Notes: a model not told the origin generated them from the letters alone. Counted from the first letter of the stretch, positions 12,739 to 23,146 are shown. The stretch: 64,000 nucleotides of DNA from Lentinus brumalis (GCA_001792895.1 MARA01000039.1:62001-126000), one strand, 5' to 3'. Made by a program: numbers and translations.

Positions 12739-13822
12739 TCACACCTTCGGACCCTGGCCTTCAGGCCCCTTCCCGGACCCTTCTCCCGTCTTCTCCGGCT
12801 CCTTGCCGGACTCCTGCCCATCCGTTCCCTCCGGACTCTCCCCGGACCCTTCACCCTCATCCTTCTTCTCCGGACCCTTTCCGGCCTCCGCTCGGACTCC
12901 TCCTGTTCATCGGCCGATCCATCTTCGTCGGCCTCCGACTCCTTCCTGGTCCTCGGACTCCGTCGGGCTGTACCGGGCGAAGTACGCCTCGACGGCCCCG
13001 GCCCGGTTCCGGAAGTCATCCAACTTCCGGAGTTCCATCCGGATCCGGGCCTCCTCCACCCTCGTCTTCCTCACCTCGTCCTGCAGCTCCGACATCTCCT
13101 CCTGCAAGGACGCCATGTCCGGCCGGAGCTTCCGGATCTCGCTCCGGCACGCGGACACCTCCTGCAGGACCCGGAGGAAGAGGTCCCTCGTGTCGAGGGA
13201 CCCCTCGGCGACCGCGATCTTCTTCGGCCGCGCCTTCTCGACCTCCGGTTCCGGCTCCGGCTCCGGGTGCGCCCTCTCCTTCCCCTTCGAGGGGCCGGCC
13301 TTCGGAGTCTCCTCGACCTTCTTCTTCTTCTTCGGCGTCGGGGTTCCGTCCTCGTCGCTGTCGATCAGGTCGTGGGTCTTCCTCTTCTTGACCCGGACTT
13401 CGTACGGCGGACTTCCGCCCTCGCACTTCGCCTTCTTCTCCTGGCACCGCACACACGCGGCGGATCTGCCGGACGTGTAGTACCGGCAGATCGCCTTCGC
13501 CTTACGGCAAGGCGTGCACGGCGAACTGCAACAAAACATCAGTAAACAAGTCAGCCGGACTCCGGGTCCGGACTTACTCGGTGACCTTCTCGGTCCTCTC
13601 CTCCCCGGCCCCTGCTCCGACTGACCTCGGCTTCGTCGGGGTCCTCTTCTTCGGCTGCCTGGCCTCCTCGGCCTCCTTCTCCTTCTCCGCCTTCCGGAGC
13701 GCGGCCTCCGTCGCCAACCGCTCGGCCTCCAGCTTCTCCACGTTAGCCCTAGCTAGGGCTAACTGGGCTTCGGCCTGTTGAAGGCGCAGCGCGGCGATGT
13801 CGTCTTGGGTCTTCGGGGGCAT
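12739..13822 (-). pseudogene. Antisense coiled-coil / Zn2Cys6-type gene in element A
   Basis: This is the copy A version of the gene described at 18147-19231, on the strand opposite to gag-pol. A TATA box (TTTATA on +, 13875-13880) lies about 53 bp before ATG 13822. Exon 1 (13822-13578) encodes a charged, Ala/Glu/Lys-rich coiled coil. The intron 13577-13526 has GTAAGT...CAG ends. Exon 2 encodes a six-cysteine cluster, a Lys-rich nuclear-localisation-like stretch and a second coiled coil (CRSEIRKLRPDMASLQEEM). In A, exon 1 and the start of exon 2 are open, but a base missing near 12977 shifts the frame, so the copy stops at 12907 instead of the 12739 expected from copy B. Confidence 0.72.
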
Positions 13823-14031
13823 GGTGGTGGTATGGAAGAAAGAGGATCTGATCACCCCGACTCCGGCTCGGAACTTTATAGTCCGTAGCCGATCCGGATC
13901 TTTCCGACCTTCACAACTCCGAACATCACATCCGACCTTCACCTGTCCGATCATCATCCGTCCGGTCATCACACGTCAGATCGAAGCCTCATTCCATCGG
14001 ACTTCCTATCGGTCCTCGAGGGCTCGGACCC

Positions 14032-14044
14032 AGTGGGGGGATAC
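14032..14044 (+). promoter_or_regulatory. Polypurine tract of element A
   Basis: The purine-rich run AGTGGGGGGATA sits directly before the 3' LTR (one C separates it from TGTTAC at 14045). This is the usual place for plus-strand priming. Copy B has the same sequence (17928-17940, minus strand). Confidence 0.65.
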
Positions 14045-14790
14045 TGTTACATTCCATGCCCACAAGGCACCAACTCCGGTCCGGACCTACCTCGGACTCC
14101 GCACCTCCGGTTCGTTCTTACCTGTGATACTATTCTCGATCACTTCACCCCTTATCGTCTTCTTACTTGACCCGGACTCCGGACCATCTGCTTCCGCTTG
14201 CATCCGCCTCCGTGATCAGACTCCGTTCATTCGATCCTTCGATTGTATCCGCCCTTCATTCGATCTTACTATACTTTGTATTGGCTGATCATTTGCTTCC
14301 GCCTGACTCCGGTTCCGTACCTCCTTACCTATGTCTTGGCTACTCCTCTCCGGACTTTCGGACTTTACTATATAAGCCTCCTTGTAGCCACGCTTAGACT
14401 TCAGTTCTGATATCTCGTTACACTCCTCGTTACGACTCTGAGCTCAATCTATTCTGTTCGCTCTCTCTCAACGTCCGATCCTTCCGACCGGACTTCCGAC
14501 CTCCGACCTCCGACCTCCGACCTCCGACTTCTGCTTGACTTCTTACCTCTGGCTTGACTTCTCTCTGGCTTGGTATTATCTCTTGCTTATCTTCTTAATC
14601 GTTGCTTGCTCCGGTATAAACCCCGGTTCTCTTGTCTGTCTTAAATTGAAGACCTTCGTGGATCCTCAAGGCGTTGATCAATAGCTTCGCCGAAGTCTTC
14701 ACCCTCAGCGCGTCTCGTTCCGGACTTCGTAACTCCGTAACTCCGTCCGGACTTCCACCGGACTTCGTCCCGGCGTGCACGGTCTTAACA
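14045..14790 (+). repeat. 3' LTR of element A
   Basis: 746 bp, TGTTAC...TTAACA, followed by the GACGC duplication. Against the 5' LTR I see two one-base insertions (CCTCCTTG; ACTCCTCG) and three substitutions. Confidence 0.95.
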
Positions 14791-15358
14791 GACGCGCAAA
14801 CAACAGGGATGGGAAGGGGGTGCCGAAGTACAGCGGATTGACGTACGTGATATCCGCCGACGTGTTCCGGCACGCCAGGGGCGCGAGCGCGTCGGACTCG
14901 AACGCCTCGTAGACTGTGACGTCCCCGAGCGCCGTGCGGCACCGGGTGACGGAGGCCAGGGCGTGCTCCTCCATCCAGTTGTCATCCGCATCCTCGGCGA
15001 GAAGGACGTCGCCCAAGATCGCGTGTTGCACGTGCACCAGATGGGTCACGACCTCGGTGAAGGCGTTCGTGGGGATGTAGATGTCGAGGGACCGAGAATG
15101 CATGGGTGTTTCGCGCAGCATGAAGCGCACGGCGCACTCGCCACCGATGAAAGCACGCCAACCCGGCATGGCGCGACAAAACTGTTCCGCTTGCGGCAGG
15201 TATTCAGCGCACAGGTCCGTGAGATTTTGACGGAGTAGACCCGCCACTGCTAACGTGGTGTTGCGCGAGCAGCCACGGAGTTCCAGGAGGCTGCGCATGT
15301 CGACCATCTGGCAGACGACGACGTGCTCGTCGACAGTGAGGTCGAGGAAGGAACGCAT
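14791..15358 (-). pseudogene. 5' half of F-box-like gene interrupted by element A
   Basis: The start is ATG at 15358 (MRSFLDLTVDEHVVVCQMVDM). An F-box-like helical N-terminus (DMRSLLELRGCSR) is followed by the segment GGECAVRFML, matched by GGSALVQML in the 27813 gene and GLGALHVLF in the 15689-16720 gene, and then SLDIYIPTNAF, matched by NYDFFVPMHGV. The frame runs to the element border after ...PSLLFAR and resumes in the 6306-6636 segment. The function of the family is unknown. F-box proteins usually recruit substrates to SCF ubiquitin ligases, but here the assignment rests on weak similarity. Confidence 0.72.
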
Positions 15359-15688
15359 GGTTGGCTGGCGTGAGCGGGGTGCAGTGTGAGCGGGGTGGAT
15401 GGAATCCGCAGTGGCACGGAGACCGTCGATTTCCCCGCGCAACTGGCCTCCCCATCGCCGTTGGACGTCGGCGAACCGGTGCCCGCTTTCTGGTCGCAGA
15501 CGGTACCCGGGCCGAGGTCATACGCAGGAGGACCAGAGTAACCTGTTCAGGCGGACGCCACGATCGGCGTACCAGGCGTACCTGCATTTCGCAGCCAAAT
15601 TCAGGGCCTCTATGCAAAGTACACCCGCGCTCAAGCGGCTGCAAACGACTGGAACATGAATTGCGTGGTTATACGATGAACAGCGCTT
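15359..15688. other. Intergenic, no feature recognised
   Basis: Spacer between two F-box-like genes, presumably holding the promoter of the split gene and the 3' UTR of nothing obvious. Its open frames look incidental. Confidence 0.4.
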
Positions 15689-16720
15689 CTACATTCCTAC
15701 GAGCAACGCGGTATGACACATACGCGCACCCGCCCTCAACACGGACGTCCCGCCGTGACAGGACGGCAAACACGCACGTCCGCCTCGCCACCAGCAACCC
15801 GTCTCCTTAATCTCCTCCGATCTCCACGCGCTGTGTCCGCGACGCCCAGCAGGGCACAATGTTCCCGCCACGGAGAAGCGGTCCCCGAAGTACCGCACGG
15901 CCGCGGCGCAACCCATAGATACAGTGCCTGTGCAAGTTCCGGGCCCACTCCACAGTGACCAATCGACACTGAGTGCCCATCCTGCATCCCCCCACGCCCT
16001 CTCGCAAACATCCAGATGCTCGGGAATGTCGAGGCCGCCGTCCAAGGCGACGGGGTTGAGGAGGGCACGGTATGCAGCCGTGAGAGGTGGGTAGGCCGAG
16101 CAGACTCGACGCGGGGCGATGTAGTTGAACAACGCGCTGTGCCACTCGGCAGTGAGCGCGTACAGGGGGGAAGAAACGGTGCTCCGAACGACGTAGATCG
16201 CGAATGAGCCCTTGGCCAAGCAGGTCGTCCCGGCGACACCCCGATTACGTGACCGGTCAGGGACGGCCCTGTGCGACGCTGACATGACAGGGAAGTCGGT
16301 GGGGGTCGTTCCAGCGTCGACTGGTTGGGGGGTCCGCAAAGACGCAGCGTCGACCACGGTATAACCTTCGCGACGCTTCAGATAGTCGATGAGGCCGTGG
16401 TATCCCTCGTAGGGCGAGAAAATCTCCAGGAATGCCGGGCGTGAGTGCTGAGGGAAGAGGACATGGAGGGCACCGAGGCCTGCGATTACAGCGCCGTAGT
16501 GTTCCAACGCACGCACGAATGCGACGTAGCGTGCAATGCCGCCACTGGTGAGGGCGCGAACCCGATGGTACAGCTCGGCGCACACGTACAGGTCCCAGAT
16601 TGTGTTGGTACTGCGCATGCCGACGAGATCCCGGATGTCCAGCGCGGAGGTGATCTCGGGACACAGTTCTGGGGGCAGCTTGGGAATGAGGGAAACACCG
16701 GGGTAGGGCACGGGCAGCAT
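15689..16720 (-). CDS. F-box-like protein, uncharacterised basidiomycete family
   Basis: A 343-residue single-exon frame starting MLPVPYPGVSLIPKLPPELCPEIT. The IPKLPPELCPEITSALD opening followed by a helical region is F-box-like. The middle has GLGALHVLFPQHSRPAFLEIF and a YLKRREGYTVVD motif, matched by YLITAEGYDMD in the 27813 gene. A segment with STVSSPLYALTAEWHSALFNYI matches the family pattern of a Ser/Pro stretch before a WT/WH..L.NY motif. It lies next to and in the same direction as the split gene, suggesting a local tandem family. The last 60 or so residues look less like the family, so a frame change near the end is possible. The F-box role is inferred only. Confidence 0.6.
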   Translation of the reverse strand: MLPVPYPGVSLIPKLPPELCPEITSALDIRDLVGMRSTNTIWDLYVCAELYHRVRALTSGGIARYVAFVRALEHYGAVIAGLGALHVLFPQHSRPAFLEIFSPYEGYHGLIDYLKRREGYTVVDAASLRTPQPVDAGTTPTDFPVMSASHRAVPDRSRNRGVAGTTCLAKGSFAIYVVRSTVSSPLYALTAEWHSALFNYIAPRRVCSAYPPLTAAYRALLNPVALDGGLDIPEHLDVCERAWGDAGWALSVDWSLWSGPGTCTGTVSMGCAAAVRYFGDRFSVAGTLCPAGRRGHSAWRSEEIKETGCWWRGGRACLPSCHGGTSVLRAGARMCHTALLVGM

Positions 16721-16838
16721 GATTGGGGAGAGGTTGCAGCAAGTCGATGTTGCACGTCAACGCAGTTTATAACGCTGCGGTATATACATCCAAACAGTGA
16801 CAAACAAGTACGAAATGTACGGCTGTTTGAGTACGTAC

Positions 16839-17184
16839 TCACAGGTCTCCTCTGAAACCCGTGTCGACGCTGTTGTGGGTCGCACGAGGACATGCGTAGA
16901 GCAAAGACACCGCAGAAAGCTCGAAGGACACCGACCACTTGTCACGATCGTACTCGTCGTACTCGCGTGCGAAGAACGACTGCAGGAGCACGATATCCCC
17001 ACCGATGAGATCGTTGATGCCGATCTTGTCCATCTGCGACGCACGGCGGTACCGCTGGGTCGCGTCATGGAAGCCCCGATAGACCTAGGATGGTATGAGT
17101 ACCTTTCACCCATGAATCGTGCTTGGGGAATGACATACGCTGCCTGAAGAAGGCAATGTAAGCGACGCGGTAAACGTGCTTCCG
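16839..17184 (-). pseudogene. Unknown gene fragment at the border of element B
   Basis: On the minus strand, HVYRVAYIAFFRQRMSFPK (from about 17177) appears to splice over a roughly 50-bp GT..AG gap (about 17094-17050) to RYRRASQMDKIGINDLIGGD and on to a stop at 16839. Composition and the intron-like gap suggest real coding. I do not recognise the family. It ends at the insertion point of element B. The other flank (25338 on) gives no convincing in-frame continuation. Confidence 0.4.
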
Positions 17185-17927
17185 TGTTAAGACCGTGCGC
17201 GCCGGGACGAAGTCCGGTGGAAGTCCGGACGGAGTTACGGAGTTACGAAGTCCGGAACGAGACGCGCTGAGGGTGAAGACTTCGGCGAAGCTATTGATCA
17301 ACGCCTTGAGGATCCACGAAGGTCTTCAATTTAAGACAGACAAGAGAACCGGGGTTTATACCGGAGCAAGCAACGAGTAAGAAGATAAGCAAGAGATAAT
17401 ACCAAGCCAGAGAGAAGTCAAGCCAGAGGTAAGAAGTCAAGCAGAAGTCGGAGGTCGGAGGTCGGAGGTCGGAGGTCGAAGTCCGGTCGGAAGGATCGGA
17501 CGTTGAGAGAGAGCGAACAGAATAGATTGAGCTCAGAGTCGTAACGGGAGTGTAACGAGATATCAGAACTGAAGTCTAAGCGTGGCTACAGGAGGCTTAT
17601 ATAGTAAAGTCCGAAAGTCCGGAGAGGAGTAGCCAAGACATAGGTAAGGAGGTACGGAACCGGAGTCAGGCGGAAGCAAATGATCAGCCAATACAAAGTA
17701 TAGTAAGATCGAATGAAGGGCGGATACAATCGAAGGATCGAATGAACGGAGTCTGATCACGGAGGCGGATGCAAGCGGAAGCAGATGGTCCGGAGTCCGG
17801 GTCAAGTAAGAAGACGATAAGGGGTGAAGTGATCGAGAATAGTATCACAGGTAAGAACGAACCGGAGGTGCGGAGTCCGAGGTAGGTCCGGACCGGAGTT
17901 GGTGCCTTGTGGGCATGGAATGTAACA
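17185..17927 (-). repeat. 3' LTR of element B
   Basis: 743 bp, TGTTAAGACC...GAATGTAACA on the + strand. It appears identical to the LTR at 24595-25337. Confidence 0.95.
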
Positions 17928-18146
17928 GTATCCCCCCACTGGGTCCGAGCCCTCGAGGACCGATAGGAAGTCCGATGGAATGAGTTCGATCTGACGTGTG
18001 ATGACCGGACGGATGATGATCGGACAGGTGAAGGTCGGATGTGATGTTCGGAGTTGTGAAGGTCGGAAAGATCCGGATCGGCTACGGACTATAAAGTTCC
18101 GAGCCGGAGTCGGGGTGATCAGATCCTCTTCTTCCATACCACCACC

Positions 18147-19231
18147 ATGCCCCCGAAGACCCAAGACGACATCGCCGCGCTGCGCCTTCAACAGGCCGAA
18201 GCCCAGTTGCCCTAGCTAGGGCTAACGTGGAGAAGCTGGAGGCCGAGCGGTTGGCGACGGAGGCCGCGCTCCGGAAGGCGGAGAAGGAGAAGGAGGCCGA
18301 GGAGGCCAGGCAGCCGAAGAAGAGGACCCCGACGAAGCCGAGGTCAGTCGGAGCAGGGGCCGGGGAGGAGAGGACCGAGAAGGTCACCGAGTAAGTCCGG
18401 ACCCGGAGTCCGGCTGACTTGTTTACTGATGTTTTGTTGCAGTTCGCCGTGCACGCCTTGCCGTAAGGCGAAGGCGATCTGCCGGTACTACACGTCCGGC
18501 AGATCCGCCGCGTGTGTGCGGTGCCAGGAGAAGAAGGCGAAGTGCGAGGGCGGAAGTCCGCCGTACGAAGTCCGGGTCAAGAAGCGGAAGACCACGACCT
18601 GATCGACAGCGACGAGGACGGAACCCCGACGCCGAAGAAGAAGAAGAAGGTCGAGGAGACTCCGAAGGCCGGCCCCTCGAAGGGGAAGGAGAGGGCGCAC
18701 CCGGAGCCGGAGCCGGAACCGGAGGTCGAGAAGGCGCGGCCGAAGAAGATCGCGGTCGCCGAGGGGTCCCTCGACACGAGGGACCTCTTCCTCCGGGTCC
18801 TGCAGGAGGTGTCCGCGTGCCGGAGCGAGATCCGGAAGCTCCGGCCGGACATGGCGTCCTTGCAGGAGGAGATGTCGGAGCTGCAGGACGAGGTGAGGAA
18901 GACGAGGGTGGAGGAGGCCCGGATCCGGATGGAACTCCGGAAGTTGGATGACTTCCGGAACCGGGCCGGGGCCGTCGAGGCGTACTTCGCCCGGTACAAG
19001 CCCGACGGAGTCCCGAGGACCAGGAAGGAGTCGGAGGCCGACGAAGATGGATCGGCCGATGAACAGGAGGAGTCCGAGCGGGAGGCCGGAAAGGGTCCGG
19101 AGAAGAAGGATGAGGGTGAAGGGTCCGGGGAGAGTCCGGAGGGAACGGATGGGCAGGAGTCCGGCAAGGAGCCGGAGAAGACGGGAGAAGGGTCCGGGAA
19201 GGGGCCTGAAGGCCAGGGTCCGAAGGTGTGA
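18147..19231 (+). CDS. Antisense coiled-coil / Zn2Cys6-type protein carried by element B
   Basis: This gene is opposite to gag-pol, between the chromodomain end and the polypurine tract. TATAAA at 18090-18095 precedes ATG 18147. Exon 1 (18147-18390) encodes an Ala/Glu/Lys-rich coiled coil. Intron 18391-18442 starts GTAAGT, ends TTGCAG and has a GCTGACT branch-like site. Exon 2 opens with six cysteines, CTPCRKAKAIC then CVRCQEKKAKC, spaced C-X2-C-X6-C-X10-C-X2-C-X6-C. That matches fungal Zn(2)Cys(6) DNA-binding domains. Next come KKKKKVEE (nuclear-signal-like), a second coiled coil, and a long Glu/Gly/Lys-rich tail to TGA 19229-19231. Two one-base deletions (near 18211 and 18591) break the frame in this copy. 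The comparison with A indicates an originally continuous protein of about 340 residues. A regulatory or chromatin role is inference. Confidence 0.75.
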
Positions 19232-19461
19232 ACGGAGTCCGAAGTCCGGACGTCCGTGTAGATAGAAAATTGAATCTTTCTTGATCAAAAACCGAGTGAA
19301 GTCCGAAACAAGAGTGACAACAATTAAGATGGTAAGTAATTGAAGGGTCAGATGTTTTGTAATAGTATAAGAATGTTTGTAATCAGATCAGAATGAATCG
19401 TATGAGTAAGATTGAAGTAATAACCAGATAAGAATGAGTGATAAGTAAGAACCATAAGTAA

Positions 19462-22400
19462 TCAGAGTGAAGCAAGAGGTCCGGGCTTGTCCGGATAGGA
19501 CCGATGGAAGTCCGCAAGGAGTTCCTGGGCGTGTTCGAGTTCGGTAGCGAGTATCCATGACGTTTCTTCGTCGGTGCCTTCATATCCGGCCCACCGGACC
19601 AGGTACAGGAGTTGACAGGATCGGCGCCGGCGATCAATCTTGGAGTCGAGGACCTCGGAGATTTCGTACTCGGGTTCTCCGTCGATCTCGATCGGAGGGG
19701 GCGGAGTTTGGACACGTCCGGGGATGGTGTTCGGAGTTGCGGGTTCAAGCTGGAGACATGGAATACGGGGTGGATAGCCCGCATGGATTCGGGGAGACGG
19801 AGGGTGAAGGAGTGAGTTCCGGGCTGAGCGATGATCTCATAAGGGCCCAAGAACTTTTCTGAGAGCTTCTTGGCGGGGCGAGTGGAACGGATGAACTCGG
19901 CTCGGACATAGGCGTAGTCTCCGACCCGGAAGTCCGGAGCTGGAAGACGATGTTTGTCGGCTTGGACTTGGTAACGGGCCTGAGCTTCGGCGATATGTTC
20001 TCGGAGTGCGGAGTGGAGTTCGTCGAGGTCTATGGCGAACTCCCGAGCCCGAGCGGAGGTGAGGTCGCGTTCCGGGTGGACGGCTAGTCCGGGATGATAG
20101 CCCTTGTTCGCGAAGAAGGGGAGAGTCCGGTGGTGGCGTTCGGAGCATTGTTGTACGCGAACTCCGCGAGAGGCAGGAGTTTGGACCAGTTGTCCTGTTG
20201 ATAGTTGCAGTAGATGCGGAGATACTGTTCCAGGGTCTGGTTGACACGTTCAGTTTGTCCGTCGCCTTCCGGATGATATCCGGAGGTGAAGTGAAGCTTC
20301 ATATCGAGAGCTTTGCCGAGGGAACGGAAGAAGTGTGAGACGAACTCCGAGCCCCGGTCCGAGGTGACGTGGGAAGGAACTCCGTGCTTGGAGAAGACAT
20401 GGAGGATGAACAGTTCGGCGAGTTCCTGAGCATTGAGGGTGTTGTGCGTAGGAATGAAGATGGACTGTTTGGTTAACCGGTCAACTATGACAAGAATCGC
20501 GGTATAACCCTCGGAGTCCGGAAGCTGTTCGATGAGGTCCATGGAGATGGAGTTCCACGGTCGTTCGGGGATGGGGAGTTGTTTCAGCGTTCCGTAGGGA
20601 GATGACGAGGGGTTTTGGATCGGGCGCAGGTGGTACAGGATTTGCAGTAGTCCCGGACGAAGATCCGGAGTCCGGGCCAGTTGTAGTCCCGGAGGACGAG
20701 GTCCTGAGTCTTGTTCTGTCCCCAGTGGCCAGCCGTTGGATGGTCGTGGCGGGCTCGGAGGACGCGTAGACGGAGGTCGCCAAGATCCGGAACATAGATG
20801 CGATTGTTGAGACAAAGGAAGCCTTCTGGATTGAAGGTCCAACGGGGATGATTGGGGTCAGAAGCGGACTTGAGGCCCGCGACGAGCTCCGGGGAGGTGG
20901 ATCCGGAGTTCTGAGCGGACAGGATGTCCGTCCGGAGTTGCGTGTCGTCGAGTGCGAACACTGCTCGGAGGACGGGAAGGTGCAGAATCGTCGCCCGGAG
21001 GGATGAAGCGAGTTGCTCTTGAGTGAAGACTGGTCGAAAGTTGTGTGGGTTGACGACGGAGTAGTCACTATCCCCCTCTTTTGGGTAGACGTCCCAACGG
21101 CGAGTGAGTGCGTCGGGTTTTGCTCCGAGTTTTCCGGGGCGGAACCGGATGACCATGTTGAACTGGACAGGTACTCGGACCAGCGGGCTTGGCGGCGGGT
21201 AAGGAGTTTGGTAGTGGAGAAGTACTCGAGGTTCTTGTGATCCGTGACGACGTCGACCGGAGTTCCGGAGCCCTCGAGATAGTGCCGCCAAGTCTTGAAT
21301 GCTTCATAGATAGCGAGTAGTTCCTTGTCGTGGGTGTCATAGTTCAACTCCGCGCCGGAGAGGGTACGGGAGTGGAAAGCGATGGGGTGGAGTTCACCGG
21401 AGTCCGAGGTGATGGACAGAATTCCGGCGATGGCGTAGTCCGAAGCGTCGGTTTCGACGGTGATCTGCCGATCCGGTTCCCAGTGATGGAGTACCGGAGC
21501 CGTGGTGAACGCCTTCTTGAGGGTGTTGAAGGCATCGCGACAGGCGTCGGAGAAGTTCCATGGAACGTTCTTCCGGGTCAGGCGGGTCAATGGAATGACG
21601 ATCTCGGAGTAGTTGGGGATGAAACGCCGGTAGAAGTTGGCGAATCCGAGGAACGACTGTATGTCTCGGACCTTCCGGGGTTCCGGCCACTCGAGAATCG
21701 TCTTGACCTTGTCCGTAGACATAGTGAGGCCTTCGGCAGAGAGGATGTAGCCCAGATACTCGACGGACTCCGTGTGGAATTCACATTTGTCCGCGCGAGC
21801 GTAGAGTTTGTGCTTCCGGAGACGTCGAAGGACTTCTTTGACGTGCTTCCGGTGATCGGCGGGGTTGTCGGAGTAGATGAGGATGTCGTCGAGATAGACG
21901 ACCACGCAAACGTCTAGCAAGTCCGCGAAGATGTCGTTGACGAAACGTTGAAAGGCTGCCGGAGCGTTGGAAAGTCCGAACGGCATAACGCGCCACTCGA
22001 ACGAACCGTAGCGAGTCCGGAAGGCAGTCTTCCATTCATCTCCGGGAGCGATGCGGACTAGGTTGTAAGCGTGCGGAGGTCGATCTTGGTATAGATACGA
22101 GCCTTCCGGGGAGCATCAAGGAGGTCCGAGATGAGCGGGAGCGGATAGCGATCCTTCCGAGTGATCTTGTTAAGTCCTCGATAGTCGACACACAAGCGAG
22201 TGAGCCGTCTTTCTTTTTGACGAAGAGGACCGGAGATCCGCAGGGGAGTTCGACGGAGCGATGAACCCCGAGCGGAGATTCTCCTCGATGTATTCTCGGA
22301 GGGTATCGAGCTCGAGCTGGGACAGGGAGTAGATGGGTCCGAGGGGTGGAACAGCGCCGTCTTCCAGTTCGATCTTTAGGTCGTACGGACGGTGCTCCGG

Positions 22401-23136
22401 GAGGGTGTCGGCCTTAGCCTTGTTGAAGACGTCCGCGAATTCCCGGTACTCTTCCGGAACTCCGGGAGGAAGGTCCGGAGGGGGAGCGTCCGAGACGGAC
22501 GTGCTACGAGCTGTGGCGGACTGGGCAGATAGATTGAGAGTGAAACTCTCTGAGCCCTGGAGCTTACAGGCACACGCGAACGCGGCTGCTCCGATCAGGG
22601 AGACAGACGGAGGCTTGGGCGGAGGCCCTGGCACTCCGGAGTCCGGTGGAGGTTCCGGACCAGACAGAGGTACGGGACGAGCCGAGGGCGTAGTCCGGAA
22701 TTGGATGCTATGCGTCTTCCAGTCAATCAACGGATTGTAGTCGGAGAGCCAGCTGTATCCCAGGACAGCGGAGACGGATTTGTCGAGCGGAGTGACGTAG
22801 AAGTCGATGTTCAGAACTTCCCCGGAGGGAAAGTGTACAGGAAGGGTGGTTATCCGAGTAATAGATGTATTAGATGATCCGTCAAATAAGGACAACCGGA
22901 GCGGAGGAATGGATGATGTCTGAAGTCCGTGCTCGTCGACGAAGTCCGAATCAATAAAGCAGTGCGATGATCCGGAGTCGACTAGAGCCGTGAACGAGTT
23001 TTCGAGGTTTTCGCATAGAGACGGAGGAGGAGAGCAGAAGGGTCCGAAAGAGCGGAAGCGTTGAGACGGAGTTGCGGTTCCGCGTGGGTCAAGTCAACGC
23101 GATCTACACCGCACGCGGATTGCGGAGGATCGCAGC
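19462..23136 (-). pseudogene. pol: pol of element B with chromodomain, frame-broken
   Basis: Same domains as the pol of copy A: protease with DSGSS, RT with YLDD (near 21895), RNase H, integrase and chromodomain, ending at TGA 19464-19462. It is read in the -1 frame relative to gag, straight after the slippery site. One-base deletions private to B lie near 23011 (before the protease motif), 22074 (within RT), 20600 (integrase linker) and 19755 (before the chromodomain). Deletions shared with A correspond to positions near 22245, 21170 and 20120. No single frame covers the enzyme as written. Confidence 0.9.
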
Positions 23137-23146
23137 CTAGTTTTTT
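23079..23146 (-). promoter_or_regulatory. Programmed -1 frameshift signal at the gag/pol junction
   Basis: The heptamer A AAA AAC (23146-23140) is in phase with gag codons and is followed at once by the gag stop TAG (23139-23137). After a 6-nt spacer, GCGATC (23133-23128) pairs with GATCGC (23104-23099), and inside it TGCGG/CCGCA (23125-23121 with 23113-23109) extends the stem. The 7-nt loop holds TCCGCG (23119-23114 on the minus strand), which can pair with CGCGGA at 23084-23079 to make a pseudoknot. After a -1 slip, reading continues as LGCDPPQSACG into pol. All parts of a retroviral-type -1 frameshift signal are present. Use in vivo is inferred. Confidence 0.82.

Larger units (their letters stand above)
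6637..14790 (+). mobile_element. Ty3-type chromovirus LTR retrotransposon, copy A
   Basis: This is a complete 8154-bp element bounded by TGTTA...TAACA LTR ends and flanked by the 5-bp target duplication GACGC (6632-6636 and 14791-14795). Order: 5' LTR, self-primer site, gag, pol (protease, RT, RNase H, integrase, chromodomain), an antisense coiled-coil/Zn-cluster gene, polypurine tract, 3' LTR. The integrase-then-chromodomain order places it in the chromoviruses of Ty3 (Metaviridae-like) elements. Its two LTRs differ at about five sites (744 versus 746 bp), so it seems somewhat older than copy B. Its gag-pol frame carries several one-base deletions, so it could not make its proteins as written. 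Confidence 0.96.

Noticed and set aside
12688..13545. Long plus-strand open frame rich in Leu/Arg/Pro opposite the antisense Zn2Cys6 gene
   Set aside because: It is the complement of the GC-biased antisense gene. It lacks domains, and it is broken differently in copy B.
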